Shown one piece after another: positions 34,955 through 43,395 of a stretch of 64,000 nucleotides of DNA. This DNA comes from CAZHAX01 sp964530325. GTDB taxonomy: Bacteria > Chloroflexota > Anaerolineae > B4-G1. Position 1 is the first letter of the stretch. Every line of letters starts with the position of its first letter. The stretch spans positions 75,466 to 139,465 of the forward strand of contig CAZHAX010000006.1 in NCBI GenBank assembly GCA_964530325.1, written 5' to 3'. Made by a program: the position numbers and the translations under genes. The notes below the pieces were generated by a model. The model did no database searches. It had not been told where the DNA came from and saw nothing but the letters and a program-made list of their open reading frames with translations.

Positions 34955-36328
34955 GTGCGAAGTGGAGCAAGACGAGCAGTAAACTCCGCAAGACGTAATC
35001 AGAGACTGCTGACGCTGGGCCTGCTGGCCGCGTTCAGCGTCGTCGTCATTGTCCTGGGCGCAGTCGCTTTCGACGTCGTCCGGGACTTCATTGTGTCTGC
35101 GAACATCCTTCCGGACTGGAGTATCGACCCCGACGACGGCGATGTGGGCTACGAGGGAGCTCTTCCGGTCTGGACGGGCACGGATCGAGTGACCATCCTG
35201 CTAATGGGTATCGACCGCCGAGAGGGAGAGACTGCGCCAGCCCGCACGGACAGCATGCTACTGCTGACGGTCGATCCTGTCGTGAAGACCGGGGCCGTGC
35301 TATCGATCCCCAGAGACCTGTGGGTACCCATACCCATGGGCGGGAGCAGCACCGAGGGCAGAATCAACTCGGCCCACTACTTCGGCGAGCTATACGATTG
35401 GCCGGGGGGAGGTCCGGCGCTGGCTGCCGATACGGTGGAGTACAACCTGGGTGTACCTATCGACTACTATGCCCGCGTCGACTTCCCCGCCTTCGAGCGG
35501 CTGATCGACCTAATTGGTGGCGTGGATGTCTACCTGGAGGAGGAGATCTGGGATCCCGAGTATCCGGACGAGAACTACGGCTACGACCCGCTGTATATCA
35601 GCGCGGGATGGCAACACTTCGACGGTGAGATGGCCCTCAAGTATGCGCGGGTTCGCCACGGCGGCTCCGACTACGACCGGGTCAGGCGGCAGCACAATGT
35701 CCTTCGGGCTGTCTTCGAGAAGGTCACGCGGCCGGAAATGATTCCCTCCTTGGTTCCCCTAGCCGGCGAGCTATGGGAGACCCTCCAGGACTCTGTCGTC
35801 GTCAGCCCGGATCTCTCGCTGACCAAGATAGTCGCTCTGGCGGGCCTGGCCGCGGAGGTGGAGGAGGCCAACCTGGGCTTCTACGCCATCGACCAGCACT
35901 ACACCGTATCCTGGGAGACCCCGGACGGCCAGCTGGTGGAGATCCCTCAGCGGGAGCTCATCCGCGAGCTGCGCGACTTCATCTTCACCGCCGGGCCGGC
36001 GCCCGTGAGTGAAGACGGCCCGGGGCAGCTGGAGGAAGAGGCTGCCCGGGTCCAGATTCTGAACGGCACCCTGGTGGGCGGGCTGGCTTCCGAGACCGCA
36101 GAGAGCTTGATACAGGGAGGGATCGACGTAGCAGACGTCGGTAACGCCGATCGCTCCAACTACACCGAAACGCTGATCATCGTCTATGGGTCGAAGACCT
36201 TCACGGCCGAGCGGGTCAGTGAGCTGCTGCGGCTCCAGCCCACGGCGATAGTCGAGGCGGGCGGGCCGGCCGGCGAGTACGACATAGTGGTCATCCTCGG
36301 CACCGACTACTCCCCTGGTGGCGGGTAG
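34955..36328 (+). CDS. LytR-CpsA-Psr (LCP) family protein with LytR_C domain (first copy)
   Basis: A 457-aa membrane-anchored LCP protein. One transmembrane helix (~15-40, LLTLGLLAAFSVVVIVLGAV) precedes the LCP core: VTILLMGIDRR, ARTDSMLLLTVDP, SIPRDLWVPIP, GRINSAHYFGE, KYARVRHGGSDYDRVRRQ, where the Asp and Arg residues bind pyrophosphate. The C-terminal ~95 residues (VQILNGTLVGGLASETAESL) form a LytR_C domain. LCP enzymes move glycopolymers from lipid carriers to peptidoglycan. GTG 34955 is chosen for its CGGGAGG site; the frame is open upstream but lacks similarity. It is paired in tandem with a close paralog. Confidence 0.9.
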   Translation: MRSGARRAVNSARRNQRLLTLGLLAAFSVVVIVLGAVAFDVVRDFIVSANILPDWSIDPDDGDVGYEGALPVWTGTDRVTILLMGIDRREGETAPARTDSMLLLTVDPVVKTGAVLSIPRDLWVPIPMGGSSTEGRINSAHYFGELYDWPGGGPALAADTVEYNLGVPIDYYARVDFPAFERLIDLIGGVDVYLEEEIWDPEYPDENYGYDPLYISAGWQHFDGEMALKYARVRHGGSDYDRVRRQHNVLRAVFEKVTRPEMIPSLVPLAGELWETLQDSVVVSPDLSLTKIVALAGLAAEVEEANLGFYAIDQHYTVSWETPDGQLVEIPQRELIRELRDFIFTAGPAPVSEDGPGQLEEEAARVQILNGTLVGGLASETAESLIQGGIDVADVGNADRSNYTETLIIVYGSKTFTAERVSELLRLQPTAIVEAGGPAGEYDIVVILGTDYSPGGG

Positions 36329-36416
36329 GCTGCCCGGCCGCTGTCCTCCCCCTCTGCATAGGTGCAGATTCCCCGTCCGCCGCTGCCGCCTGATCCGCCG
36401 CGCCGGAGGAACCAAC

Positions 36417-37796
36417 GTGCGATCTGCCGGAAGAAGAGAGCCTGGCTTCTCAAGCCGCAGCAGGAGAGTGCTTGTCTCAGGTCTCCTGCTGGCGTTTGCG
36501 GCTGTGAACATCAGTCTGGGCGCACTCACCTTCGACGTTGTGCGGGACGCCGTGGTCTCCTGGACCCTCTTCCCTGATCTGCCGCTCGGCCCTGAGGACG
36601 GCTACATCGTCTATCCGCCTGGAGAGCTTCTGCCCATATGGAGCGGCACGAATCGAGTGACGGTCCTGCTGTTGGGGATTGACAGGAGGCCGGGGGATAG
36701 CTCGCCGGCACGGACAGACAGCATGCTGCTGCTGACGATCGATCCGGTGGTCAAGACGGCGGCGGTCCTATCGATCCCCAGAGACCTGTGGGTCTCTATT
36801 CCGATGGGCGAGAACAGAGTCCATGGTCGCATCAACTCGGCGCACTACCTGGGCGAGCTGTATGACTGGCCGGGAGGTGGGCCGGCGCTGGCTGCCGATA
36901 CGGTGGAGTACAACCTGGGTGTATCCATCGACTACTACGCTCGGGTCGATTTCCTCGCTTTCGAGCACTTGATCGACCTGATTGGCGGTGTCGACGTCCA
37001 CGTGGAGGAAGATATCTGGGACCCCGAGTATCCGGATGACAACTACGGCTTTGACCCGGTCTACATTCCGGCGGGGCAGCACCATTTCAGCGGCGAGATG
37101 GCTCTGAAGTACGCCCGCGTGCGCCACGGCGGCTCGGACTACGACCGCACCAGGCGGCAGCGCTGCGTTCTGGAGGCCGCGTTCGACAAGGTTACCCGGC
37201 TGGATATGATCCCCTCACTTCTGCCCGTCGCTTCTGAGCTGTGGAAAACCCTGCAGGCCTCTGTTGTCGTCAGCCCAGATCTATCTCTCAACAAGATCAT
37301 CGCCCTGGCCCGGCTGGCCTCGCAGGTCGACGCGGCCAAGCTGGGGTTCTATGCTATCGACCAGAGCTACGCGGAGTCCCTCACAACGCCAGACGGACAG
37401 ATGGTGGAGATGCCTGATTGGGACCGCATCCGCGAGCTGCGCGACTCCATTTTCATGGCAGGGCTGGCGCCTGATAGTGATGGTGGGCAGGAGGAGCTGG
37501 AAGCGGAGGCTGGCCGGGTCCAGGTCCTCAACGGCACTCTGGTGGCGGGGCTGGCCTCCCAGGCTGCAGATACGTTGAGGCAGGCGGGAGTCAATGTCGT
37601 GGATGTTGGCAACGCCGAGCGCTCGGACTGCGCCGAGACTCAGATCATCGTCCACACCTCGAAGATGCTCACCGCGGAGCGTATCCGCCAGGCGCTTGGG
37701 CTCGAGCTGTCCGCAGTGGTTTCTGCTGAGAGCGCCGCCAGCGAGTACGACATAGTGGTTATCCTGGGCTCCGACTACTCCGCTGGTGGCGGATGA
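36417..37796 (+). CDS. LytR-CpsA-Psr (LCP) family protein with LytR_C domain (second copy)
   Basis: A 459-aa paralog of the preceding gene, with the same order: helix (VLVSGLLLAFAAVNISLGAL), LCP core (VTVLLLGIDRRPGD, SIPRDLWVSIP, GRINSAHYLGE, KYARVRHGGSDYDRTRRQ) and LytR_C tail (VQVLNGTLVAGLASQAADTL). Catalytic Asp/Arg positions are kept in both copies. A 42-base stretch is identical in the two genes (35414-35455 and 36882-36923), consistent with recent duplication or gene conversion. GTG 36417 after CCGGAGG. The 88-base gap from the first copy has no promoter I can see, so co-transcription is likely. Confidence 0.9.
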   Translation: MRSAGRREPGFSSRSRRVLVSGLLLAFAAVNISLGALTFDVVRDAVVSWTLFPDLPLGPEDGYIVYPPGELLPIWSGTNRVTVLLLGIDRRPGDSSPARTDSMLLLTIDPVVKTAAVLSIPRDLWVSIPMGENRVHGRINSAHYLGELYDWPGGGPALAADTVEYNLGVSIDYYARVDFLAFEHLIDLIGGVDVHVEEDIWDPEYPDDNYGFDPVYIPAGQHHFSGEMALKYARVRHGGSDYDRTRRQRCVLEAAFDKVTRLDMIPSLLPVASELWKTLQASVVVSPDLSLNKIIALARLASQVDAAKLGFYAIDQSYAESLTTPDGQMVEMPDWDRIRELRDSIFMAGLAPDSDGGQEELEAEAGRVQVLNGTLVAGLASQAADTLRQAGVNVVDVGNAERSDCAETQIIVHTSKMLTAERIRQALGLELSAVVSAESAASEYDIVVILGSDYSAGGG

Positions 37797-37831
37797 GGCT
37801 TGTCTGGGTACTCCGCGATACCCATTGTGGG

Positions 37832-37859
37832 TTGACAGGGAAGGCGGCTCAGGTATAAT
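37832..37859 (+). promoter_or_regulatory. thrS promoter
   Basis: TTGACA (37832-37837), 16-bp spacer, TATAAT (37854-37859): full consensus in both boxes. Transcription should begin near 37866, at the start of the T-box leader. Confidence 0.85.
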
Positions 37860-37865
37860 CATCAC

Positions 37866-38141
37866 AGATCGCGAAGAATAGAACGCGTAGACCGGGACGA
37901 TTGCCGGCCCGGCAGGTCCCAGAGAGAAGGAGCCGCAGGCTGCAAGCTCCTTTGGCCACACAGCCGGCAGAACCCCCCGGGAGCGGGCCTCGGAAACCGC
38001 GGCAGCGCGGGAGTAAGAGGCTCCGGTTGGCCCGTTACAGCCATTGAGTGCGACGACCGATCGATTGGATCGTTGAGGGCCGGTCGCTGAACTTGGGTGG
38101 AACCGCGTGGGAGACCCCTGCGCCCCAAGGCGTAGGGGTCT
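37866..38141 (+). promoter_or_regulatory. T-box riboswitch (tRNA-Thr responsive, by context)
   Basis: The leader of thrS contains the T-box core AACTTGGGTGGAACCGCG (38090-38107), which forms the antiterminator with uncharged tRNA, followed at once by a terminator. The stem II-type AGAGAG motif is at 37921-37926. The stretch before it, which should hold Stem I and the specifier, is only about 55 bases; an ACC threonine codon at 37891-37893 next to the GGGAC/GTCCC stem is a candidate specifier. The gene downstream makes Thr the expected amino acid. Regulation is by transcription attenuation. Confidence 0.92.
38112..38141 (+). terminator. T-box terminator hairpin
   Basis: AGACCCCTGCGCC (38112-38124), CCAA loop, GGCGTAGGGGTCT (38129-38141), one G-U pair, followed by TTTGTGTG. 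It is mutually exclusive with the T-box antiterminator. Confidence 0.88.
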
Positions 38142-38214
38142 TTGTGTGTCTCATGAGCAGGATGCGCGCGCCGGCTGTGGTCTTCGGTCCAGCGTCTGAA
38201 GCAGGAGGATCACG

Positions 38215-40014
38215 ATGACGGAACCAGAGCATCAAGAGGACGAGCAAATGCATCGACTGCGTCACTCCGCCTCGCACGTGATGGCCCAGGCGGTGTTGGA
38301 GAAGTTTCCTGAGGGCAAGGTCGCCATAGGACCGCCGATCGAGAACGGCTTCTATTACGACTTCGAGTTGCCACGTCCGCTGACCCCGGAGGATCTTGAG
38401 GCCATCGAGGCGCGCGCGCGGGAGATAATCGCAGAAGGACACGACTTCGAGTACCGCGAGCTGTCGGAGGAAGAGGCGCGCAAGATCTTTGCCGATCAGC
38501 CCTACAAGCTGGAGCTGATCGATACGATCCTCTCGCAGGGCACAGACGAGTACGGGGAGCCGCTCGAGGAGAAGCCGAAGCTCTCGATCTACAAGAGCGG
38601 GTCGTTCGTCGACCTGTGTCGCGGCCCGCACGTGAGCAACAGCCGCGAGATCAACCCGGACGCCTTCAAGCTGCTCAGCGTCGCCGGGGCATACTGGCGC
38701 GGTGACGAGCGCCGCCCGATGCTGCAGCGGATCTACGGCACGGCCTGGCGCACCAGCGAGGAGCTGAAGTGGTACCTCGACTGGCTCGAGGAAGTGGAGA
38801 AGCGCGACCATCGCAAGCTTATCAAAGAGCTGGATCTGGTCAGCTTCCACGAGGAAGCAGGCGCCGGGCTGGCTCACTGGCACCCGAAGGGCGGCAGAAT
38901 GCGGGTCCTGATCGAGGACTACTGGCGCAAGCTCCACCTGGAGGGCGGCTACGAGATCGTGTTCACGCCTCACATCGGCCGAAGCCTGCTGTGGGAAAAG
39001 TCCGGCCACCTGGAATTCTATCGGGACGGTATGTACGCGCCGATGGACATCGATGGGCAGGAGTATTTCATCAAGCCGATGAACTGCCCGTTCCACATCA
39101 TGATATACGGATCGAGAACGCGTTCCTACCGTGACCTGCCGCTGCGCTGGGCGGAGCTGGGCACGGTCTACCGCTACGAACGGAGCGGCACACTCCATGG
39201 CCTGCTGCGCGTCCGGGGCTTCACCCAAGATGATGCTCACATCTTCTGCACGCCGGAGCAGGTGGAGGACGAGATCCTGCGTGTCCTTGACTTTAGCCTC
39301 AATCTGCTGCGCGGCTTTGGCTTCCAGGAGTTCAAGATAGAGCTCAGCGTACGCGATCCGAACACGCCGGAGAAATACGTCGGGGCGGAGAAGATGTGGA
39401 AGCAGGCGGAGGCGTCGCTGGTGAAGGCGCTGAAGTCGCGCAACCTGGACTACGAGCGGATGGAGGGGGAGGCAGTCTTCTACGGCCCCAAGATCGACAT
39501 CAAGATCAAGGATGCGCTCAATCGGACGTGGCAGTGCTCGACGATCCAGTTCGACTTCAACACTCCGGAGCGATTCGACATGACCTACGTTGGTGAGGAC
39601 GGCAAGGAGCATCGGCCCTACATGGTGCATCGGGCTCTGCTCGGGAGTATCGAGCGCTTCTTCGGCGTACTCGTCGAGCACTACGGCGGGGCTTTCCCTG
39701 TGTGGCTCAGCCCAGTCCAGGCTGTAATCATCCCCATCGCCGACCGGCACGTCGACGCCGCCCGGTCGACCGCCGAACTGCTGCGCCAGGCGGGGCTGCG
39801 CGTTGAGGTAGACGGGTCCAGCGAGAGAATGCAGGCCAAGATCCGCAACGCCCAGCTGCAGAAGATACCGTACATGCTGGTCATCGGAGACCGGGAGCAG
39901 GAAGCGGGGCAGGTGAACGTACGCCTCCGCAACGGCGACAAGCCGGGCGCGATGGCGGTTGGGGAGTTTGTGGCCCTGGCCAGCGAAGCGGTGGCCGAGA
40001 AGCGGCTCTTGTAG
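38215..40014 (+). CDS. thrS: Threonine-tRNA ligase lacking the TGS domain
   Basis: A 599-aa ThrRS. It starts almost directly at the editing-domain motif HSASH (17-21), so the N-terminal TGS (N1) domain of ~60 residues in standard ThrRS is absent. The editing domain continues with DLCRGPHVS. Class II motifs follow: NCPFHIMIY (zinc/motif 2 region), RYERSGTLHGLLRVRGFTQDDAH, and motif 3 HRALLGSIERFFG, then the anticodon-binding domain. ATG 38215 has AGGAGG upstream and no in-frame sequence resembling TGS precedes it. Expression is controlled by the T-box leader. Confidence 0.95.
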   Translation: MTEPEHQEDEQMHRLRHSASHVMAQAVLEKFPEGKVAIGPPIENGFYYDFELPRPLTPEDLEAIEARAREIIAEGHDFEYRELSEEEARKIFADQPYKLELIDTILSQGTDEYGEPLEEKPKLSIYKSGSFVDLCRGPHVSNSREINPDAFKLLSVAGAYWRGDERRPMLQRIYGTAWRTSEELKWYLDWLEEVEKRDHRKLIKELDLVSFHEEAGAGLAHWHPKGGRMRVLIEDYWRKLHLEGGYEIVFTPHIGRSLLWEKSGHLEFYRDGMYAPMDIDGQEYFIKPMNCPFHIMIYGSRTRSYRDLPLRWAELGTVYRYERSGTLHGLLRVRGFTQDDAHIFCTPEQVEDEILRVLDFSLNLLRGFGFQEFKIELSVRDPNTPEKYVGAEKMWKQAEASLVKALKSRNLDYERMEGEAVFYGPKIDIKIKDALNRTWQCSTIQFDFNTPERFDMTYVGEDGKEHRPYMVHRALLGSIERFFGVLVEHYGGAFPVWLSPVQAVIIPIADRHVDAARSTAELLRQAGLRVEVDGSSERMQAKIRNAQLQKIPYMLVIGDREQEAGQVNVRLRNGDKPGAMAVGEFVALASEAVAEKRLL

Positions 40015-40032
40015 CGCATCACTGCGGTTGAT

Positions 40033-40061
40033 TTGACACGTCACACTTGTTGTGTTATCAT
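40033..40061 (+). promoter_or_regulatory. infC promoter
   Basis: TTGACA (40033-40038), 17-bp spacer, TATCAT (40056-40061) with an extended -10 TGT (40053-40055). It begins 19 bases after the thrS stop, giving infC-rpmI-rplT its own start. Confidence 0.75.
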
Positions 40062-40108
40062 CTGCCCTTGTTACGTCTATTGTCAAGTAACCGAGGGAGG
40101 TAGGCGGG

Positions 40109-40651
40109 ATTCGGAGAAGAAGATATACGCCGCCGCCTAAGCGGCCGCAGTATCGCCTGAATCACCAGATACGGGCCGCTGAAGTGCGCCTTATCGGCGA
40201 GGATGGCTCCCATCTGGGAGTCGTCCCTGTCTCTGAGGCCCTGAAGCTGGCGAGCGAGGCCGAGCTGGACCTGGTGGAGGTCTCACCTGGCGCCGATCCA
40301 CCGGTGGCCAAGGTGATGGACTACGGCAAGTTCCTCTACCAACAGGCCAAGAAAGAGCGAGAATCGCGCAAGGCACAGAAGCAGGTCGAGGTAAAGGAGA
40401 TCCGCCTCCGGCCCAAGACCACGGATCATCACAAGTCGTTTAAGGTCAAGAACGCGCGCGGCTGGCTCGAGGACGGAATGAAGGTGAAGGTGCGGATCCG
40501 TTTCCGCGGACGAGAGATCACTTATCCGGAGTTGGCTCACGAGCAGCTTAAGGAGATTGCCGAGGAGCTTGCCGACATCGCAGTAGTCGAGCAGCATGCA
40601 AAGCTTGAAGGGCGCACGATGCTGATGGTGCTGGCTCCGGCTAAGAAGTGA
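40109..40651 (+). CDS. infC: Translation initiation factor IF-3 (AUU start codon)
   Basis: A 180-aa IF3. N-domain: RRRRYTPPPKRPQYRLNHQIRAAEVRLIGEDG; C-domain: QVEVKEIRLRPKTTDHHKS, VKVRIRFRGREITYPELA. The conserved YRLNHQIR block lies upstream of the first in-frame ATG/GTG candidates (GTG 40184), so the true start must be further upstream. The only good candidate is ATT at 40109, placed 8 bases after GAGGGAGG (40093-40100). AUU starts are the classical infC feature that lets IF3 repress its own translation. It heads the infC-rpmI-rplT operon. Confidence 0.93.
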   Translation: MRRRRYTPPPKRPQYRLNHQIRAAEVRLIGEDGSHLGVVPVSEALKLASEAELDLVEVSPGADPPVAKVMDYGKFLYQQAKKERESRKAQKQVEVKEIRLRPKTTDHHKSFKVKNARGWLEDGMKVKVRIRFRGREITYPELAHEQLKEIAEELADIAVVEQHAKLEGRTMLMVLAPAKK

Positions 40652-40668
40652 CGCGAGAGGTGTGAGGT

Positions 40669-40890
40669 ATGCCGAAGGTAAAGACCCACAAGTCCACGGC
40701 AAAGAGGTTCCGTCGGACGAAGGGTGGTAAGGGCAAGTTGGTCCGCACCAAGCAGGGCAAGTCCCACCTGCGACGGAAGAAGAGCGCGCGGGCCAAGCGC
40801 CTGTACGACGAGATGGTCGAGGTCAGCTCGACCGGCACGCAGAAGCGGGTGCGCCGCCTGGCCCCCTACCTGAGCCAGAAGGGGAAGTAG
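40669..40890 (+). CDS. rpmI: 50S ribosomal protein L35
   Basis: A 73-aa basic protein with the bL35 pattern MPKVKTHKSTAKRFRRT and KSHLRRKKSARAKR. Slightly longer than the usual 64-66 aa at the C-terminus. It lies 17 bases after infC and 4 bases before rplT, the conserved infC-rpmI-rplT order. Confidence 0.97.
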   Translation: MPKVKTHKSTAKRFRRTKGGKGKLVRTKQGKSHLRRKKSARAKRLYDEMVEVSSTGTQKRVRRLAPYLSQKGK

Positions 40891-40894
40891 GGCT

Positions 40895-41245
40895 GTGAGA
40901 GTCAAGCGAGGAACCACATCGCGCCGGCGTCACAAGAAGATCCTCCGGCAGACGAAGGGCTACTGGGGATCTCGTCGTCGGCTCTTCCGGCGGGCCAACG
41001 AGGCCTGGCTGAAGGCCCACTGGTACGCCTATCGCGACCGGCGCCGGCGGAGGCGTGATCTGCGGCGGCTCTGGATTACCCGCATCAACGCCGCCGCCAG
41101 GCTCAACGGGCTTTCCTACGGCCGCTTCATCCACGGTTTGAAGCAGGCACGGGTGGGCCTAGATCGCAAGATCCTGGCAGACATTGCGGTTCGCGATGCC
41201 AAGACATTCGCGCACCTGGCGGACATGGCCAAAGGGGGCGACTGA
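40895..41245 (+). CDS. rplT: 50S ribosomal protein L20
   Basis: A 116-aa bL20: RVKRGTTSRRRHKKILRQTKGYWGSRRRLFRRANEA and LWITRINAAARLNGLSYGRFIHGL are diagnostic. GTG start at 40895. L20 binds 23S rRNA early and often represses its own operon; no separate L20-binding leader is evident. The operon ends at the terminator at 41302. Confidence 0.97.
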   Translation: MRVKRGTTSRRRHKKILRQTKGYWGSRRRLFRRANEAWLKAHWYAYRDRRRRRRDLRRLWITRINAAARLNGLSYGRFIHGLKQARVGLDRKILADIAVRDAKTFAHLADMAKGGD

Positions 41246-41301
41246 GAGCAGGGGACGAGAGCCAGCCCTCTCTTCAGGCCGACACGTTGCCGCAACTACC
41301 A

Positions 41302-41322
41302 GGGAGCCCAGCGCGGGCTCCC
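41302..41322 (+). terminator. Terminator of the infC-rpmI-rplT operon
   Basis: GGGAGCCC (41302-41309), 5-base loop, GGGCTCCC (41315-41322), followed by the T-rich TTGCTTATCTTCTTG. The rest of the 400-base gap up to 41646 holds no gene that I can support. Confidence 0.8.
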
Positions 41323-41646
41323 TTGCTTATCTTCTTGTGCCGCAACGGTGGTTAGCGATGGCCGGGGATGCCTCGTCGGACGTGGGTGCGGCAATCCCCA
41401 ATTCGTCCTTCTTGTCTCTCGCTAAGGAGGCCGGCCTGGCGGGTAGCTGTGTGCTGGGCCCAGCGGCCCGCATCGCTTCGGCAGGATCACCCTTTCACGC
41501 CGTGCAAGAAGCTGGGCAGCGCCGTGCAGCCGGCAGATCGCCCAAACACTATTCGAACGCATTGTACACATCTTGCTTACATCGCCCGACTATCCTTCCA
41601 GGCAATACACGGGCCGCCGAAAGGGCGGCACCAGGGAGGTGCTGAA

Positions 41647-42378
41647 ATGTACGTGGGAGTAGGAAGGATAGCAGGTATGGTCATAGCCGGTGTGCTGCTG
41701 CTGGGCCTGGCATCCTGCGCTCAGGCCGAGACGGCCGAGCCGACCGAAGTGGACGTGACGTACGTCGACGGTGAGGGCAACACGAGTATCGATGACGTCG
41801 CGCTCGACGAGGCCCTGGACGGGACGACGGTCGGCGAACTGACGACAGAGGAGGCAGCGGGCCTCGCCTTCATGCGCGAAGAGGAGAAGCTCGCCCGCGA
41901 CGTATACCTTGCGCTGTACGACCTGTGGGGGCTGCCGATCTTCCAGAACATAGCTGCGAGCGAGCAGACTCACATGGATGCGGTCGGCGCGCTCATCGAT
42001 CGCTACGGTCTGGAGGACCCTGCTGCAGGTATGGGCGTCGGTGAGTTCACCAACGCAGCGCTGCAGGAGCTGCACGATCAGCTGCTGGCGACAGGTAGCC
42101 TGTCTCTCGCCGATGCCTTGAGGGTCGGCGCGGCGATCGAGGAGATCGACATCCTCGATCTGGAGGAATGGCTGTCCAAGACTGATAAGAGCGACATCAG
42201 CCTGGTCTACAACAACCTGATGAAGGGCTCCCGCAACCATCTGCGGTCGTTCGTATCCACGCTGTCACGGCAGGAGGGAGAGGAGTACGAGCCCGCCTAC
42301 CTGCCTGAGGACGTGTATGACGAGATCGTGGGATCGCCTGTAGAGAGCGGGGCAGGCGGCAGTGGAGGGAGACCGTAG
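41647..42378 (+). CDS. DUF2202 ferritin-like lipoprotein
   Basis: A 243-aa exported protein. The signal ends with the lipobox GLASC, giving a lipidated Cys22. The mature part from ~75 matches DUF2202: FMREEEKLARDVYLALYDLWGLPIFQNIAASEQTHMDAV, with Glu and His spaced as in ferritin-like four-helix bundles, and later LMKGSRNHLRSFV. A di-metal site is plausible, but no activity is established for the family. ATG 41647 has GGGAGG upstream; the frame upstream is open but unrelated. The C-terminus is Gly/Ser rich. Confidence 0.85.
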   Translation: MYVGVGRIAGMVIAGVLLLGLASCAQAETAEPTEVDVTYVDGEGNTSIDDVALDEALDGTTVGELTTEEAAGLAFMREEEKLARDVYLALYDLWGLPIFQNIAASEQTHMDAVGALIDRYGLEDPAAGMGVGEFTNAALQELHDQLLATGSLSLADALRVGAAIEEIDILDLEEWLSKTDKSDISLVYNNLMKGSRNHLRSFVSTLSRQEGEEYEPAYLPEDVYDEIVGSPVESGAGGSGGRP

Positions 42379-42470
42379 CGGTCGGCGCCAGGCTTGGCGC
42401 GGGAGGCCGCAGTAGGCGCCTATGTCAGCACAGACGAAGTAGGCTCTGTGCCTGTGCCGAGCAACGAGCG

Positions 42471-42500
42471 AGAAGGGGGCAGCGATCGCTGCCCCCTTCT
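42471..42500. terminator. Perfect 15-bp palindrome between DUF2202 gene and tRNA-Leu
   Basis: AGAAGGGGGCAGCGA (42471-42485) directly abuts its complement (42486-42500). It lies just past the tRNA-Leu 3' end on the minus strand and 92 bases past the lipoprotein gene on the plus strand, so it can end both transcripts. Confidence 0.75.
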
Positions 42501-42504
42501 TTGA

Positions 42505-42587
42505 TGCCCCGGACTGGATTCGAACCAGCACGCCTTGAAAGGCACAGGCCCTCAACCTGCCGCGTATGCCTATTCCGCCACCGGGGC
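42505..42587 (-). tRNA. tRNA-Leu (anticodon GAG)
   Basis: 83 nt on the minus strand. Acceptor GCCCCGG pairs with CCGGGGC, discriminator A; anticodon loop TTGAGGG gives GAG; long variable arm (TGCCTTTCAAGGCG) as in type II tRNAs; T loop GGTTCGAATCC. CCA is not encoded. Confidence 0.96.
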
Positions 42588-42596
42588 TCGCTGGGA

Positions 42597-42624
42597 ATTA
42601 TACCGCCCAGCGGACGCTTGTCAA
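42597..42624 (-). promoter_or_regulatory. tRNA-Leu(GAG) promoter
   Basis: Minus strand TTGACA (42624-42619), 16-bp spacer, TATAAT (42602-42597): full consensus in both boxes, 10 bases from the tRNA 5' end. Confidence 0.85.
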
Positions 42625-42709
42625 CCAGGGAGAGCGAATGGAGCCTATGTAGTGCTCGCTCGGCCAGCCTGCGACAGCGGCTTCACCATCTCTCGAGTCC
42701 CCCGCTCCG

Positions 42710-43129
42710 CTACTCGCCAATGATCTTGACCAGGACGCGCTTCCTGCGCCGCCCATCGAACTCGCCGTAGAAGATCTGCTCCCACGGGCCGAAGTCGAGG
42801 CGTCCATCTGTCACCGCGACCACCACTTCGCGCCCCATGACTTGCCGCTTCAAGTGAGCATCGCCATTGTCCTCGCCGGTACGGTTGTGGCGGTACTGGC
42901 TGACGGGCTCGTGGGGGGCCAGCTTTTCCAGCCAGTCCTCGTAGTCCGCCAGTAGCCCTCGTTCGTCATCGTTGATGTAGACCGAAGCAGTGATGTGCAT
43001 GGCATTGACGAGACACAGCCCTTCGCTGACGCCGCTCTCCTCCAGGCATTCCCGGACACTCGGCGTGATGTTCACGAAACCCCTGCGCGCGGGAATGTCG
43101 AACCACAGCTCCTTGCGATAGCTCTTCAT
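42710..43129 (-). CDS. UPF0047/YjbQ family protein
   Basis: A 139-aa YjbQ/UPF0047 protein. Signature regions: GFVNITPSVRECLEESGVSEGLCLVNAMHITASVYIND, the HRNRTGEDNGDAHLKRQVMGREVVV block with conserved His residues, and DGRLDFGPWEQIFYGEFDGRRRK at the C-terminus. Family members have reported thiamine-phosphate synthase side activity; the real role is uncertain. ATG 43129 is chosen because GAAGGAG precedes it; the upstream extension lacks similarity. It is divergent from plsX. Confidence 0.92.
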   Translation of the reverse strand: MKSYRKELWFDIPARRGFVNITPSVRECLEESGVSEGLCLVNAMHITASVYINDDERGLLADYEDWLEKLAPHEPVSQYRHNRTGEDNGDAHLKRQVMGREVVVAVTDGRLDFGPWEQIFYGEFDGRRRKRVLVKIIGE

Positions 43130-43395
43130 CGGGACGGCTCCTTCACCACGATCGGCCGGATACCTCGAGTGCAGTCTCAAGTATAGGCCGGCCGCGCTCT
43201 ACGTCAAAGCTGGCGCCCGACGCTTGCGCAGGCCCGCGGGTGAGGGTAGAATCAGCACGGCCGGTCCCATAGGACTGTCGCCGCCAGGCCTGCGCCAACC
43301 TCCCAGGTGCGAGGAGCGGAGAGGTGGATGCGAGTGGTCACTGCCTGTCCACGGCCTGGGCCAACCGTTGATCGAGATCAGAGGAGACAGGGAGA

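Noticed and set aside
38035..40086. Open frame of about 680 codons antisense to thrS and its leader.
   Set aside because: It also covers the T-box terminator; the sense gene explains the sequence fully.
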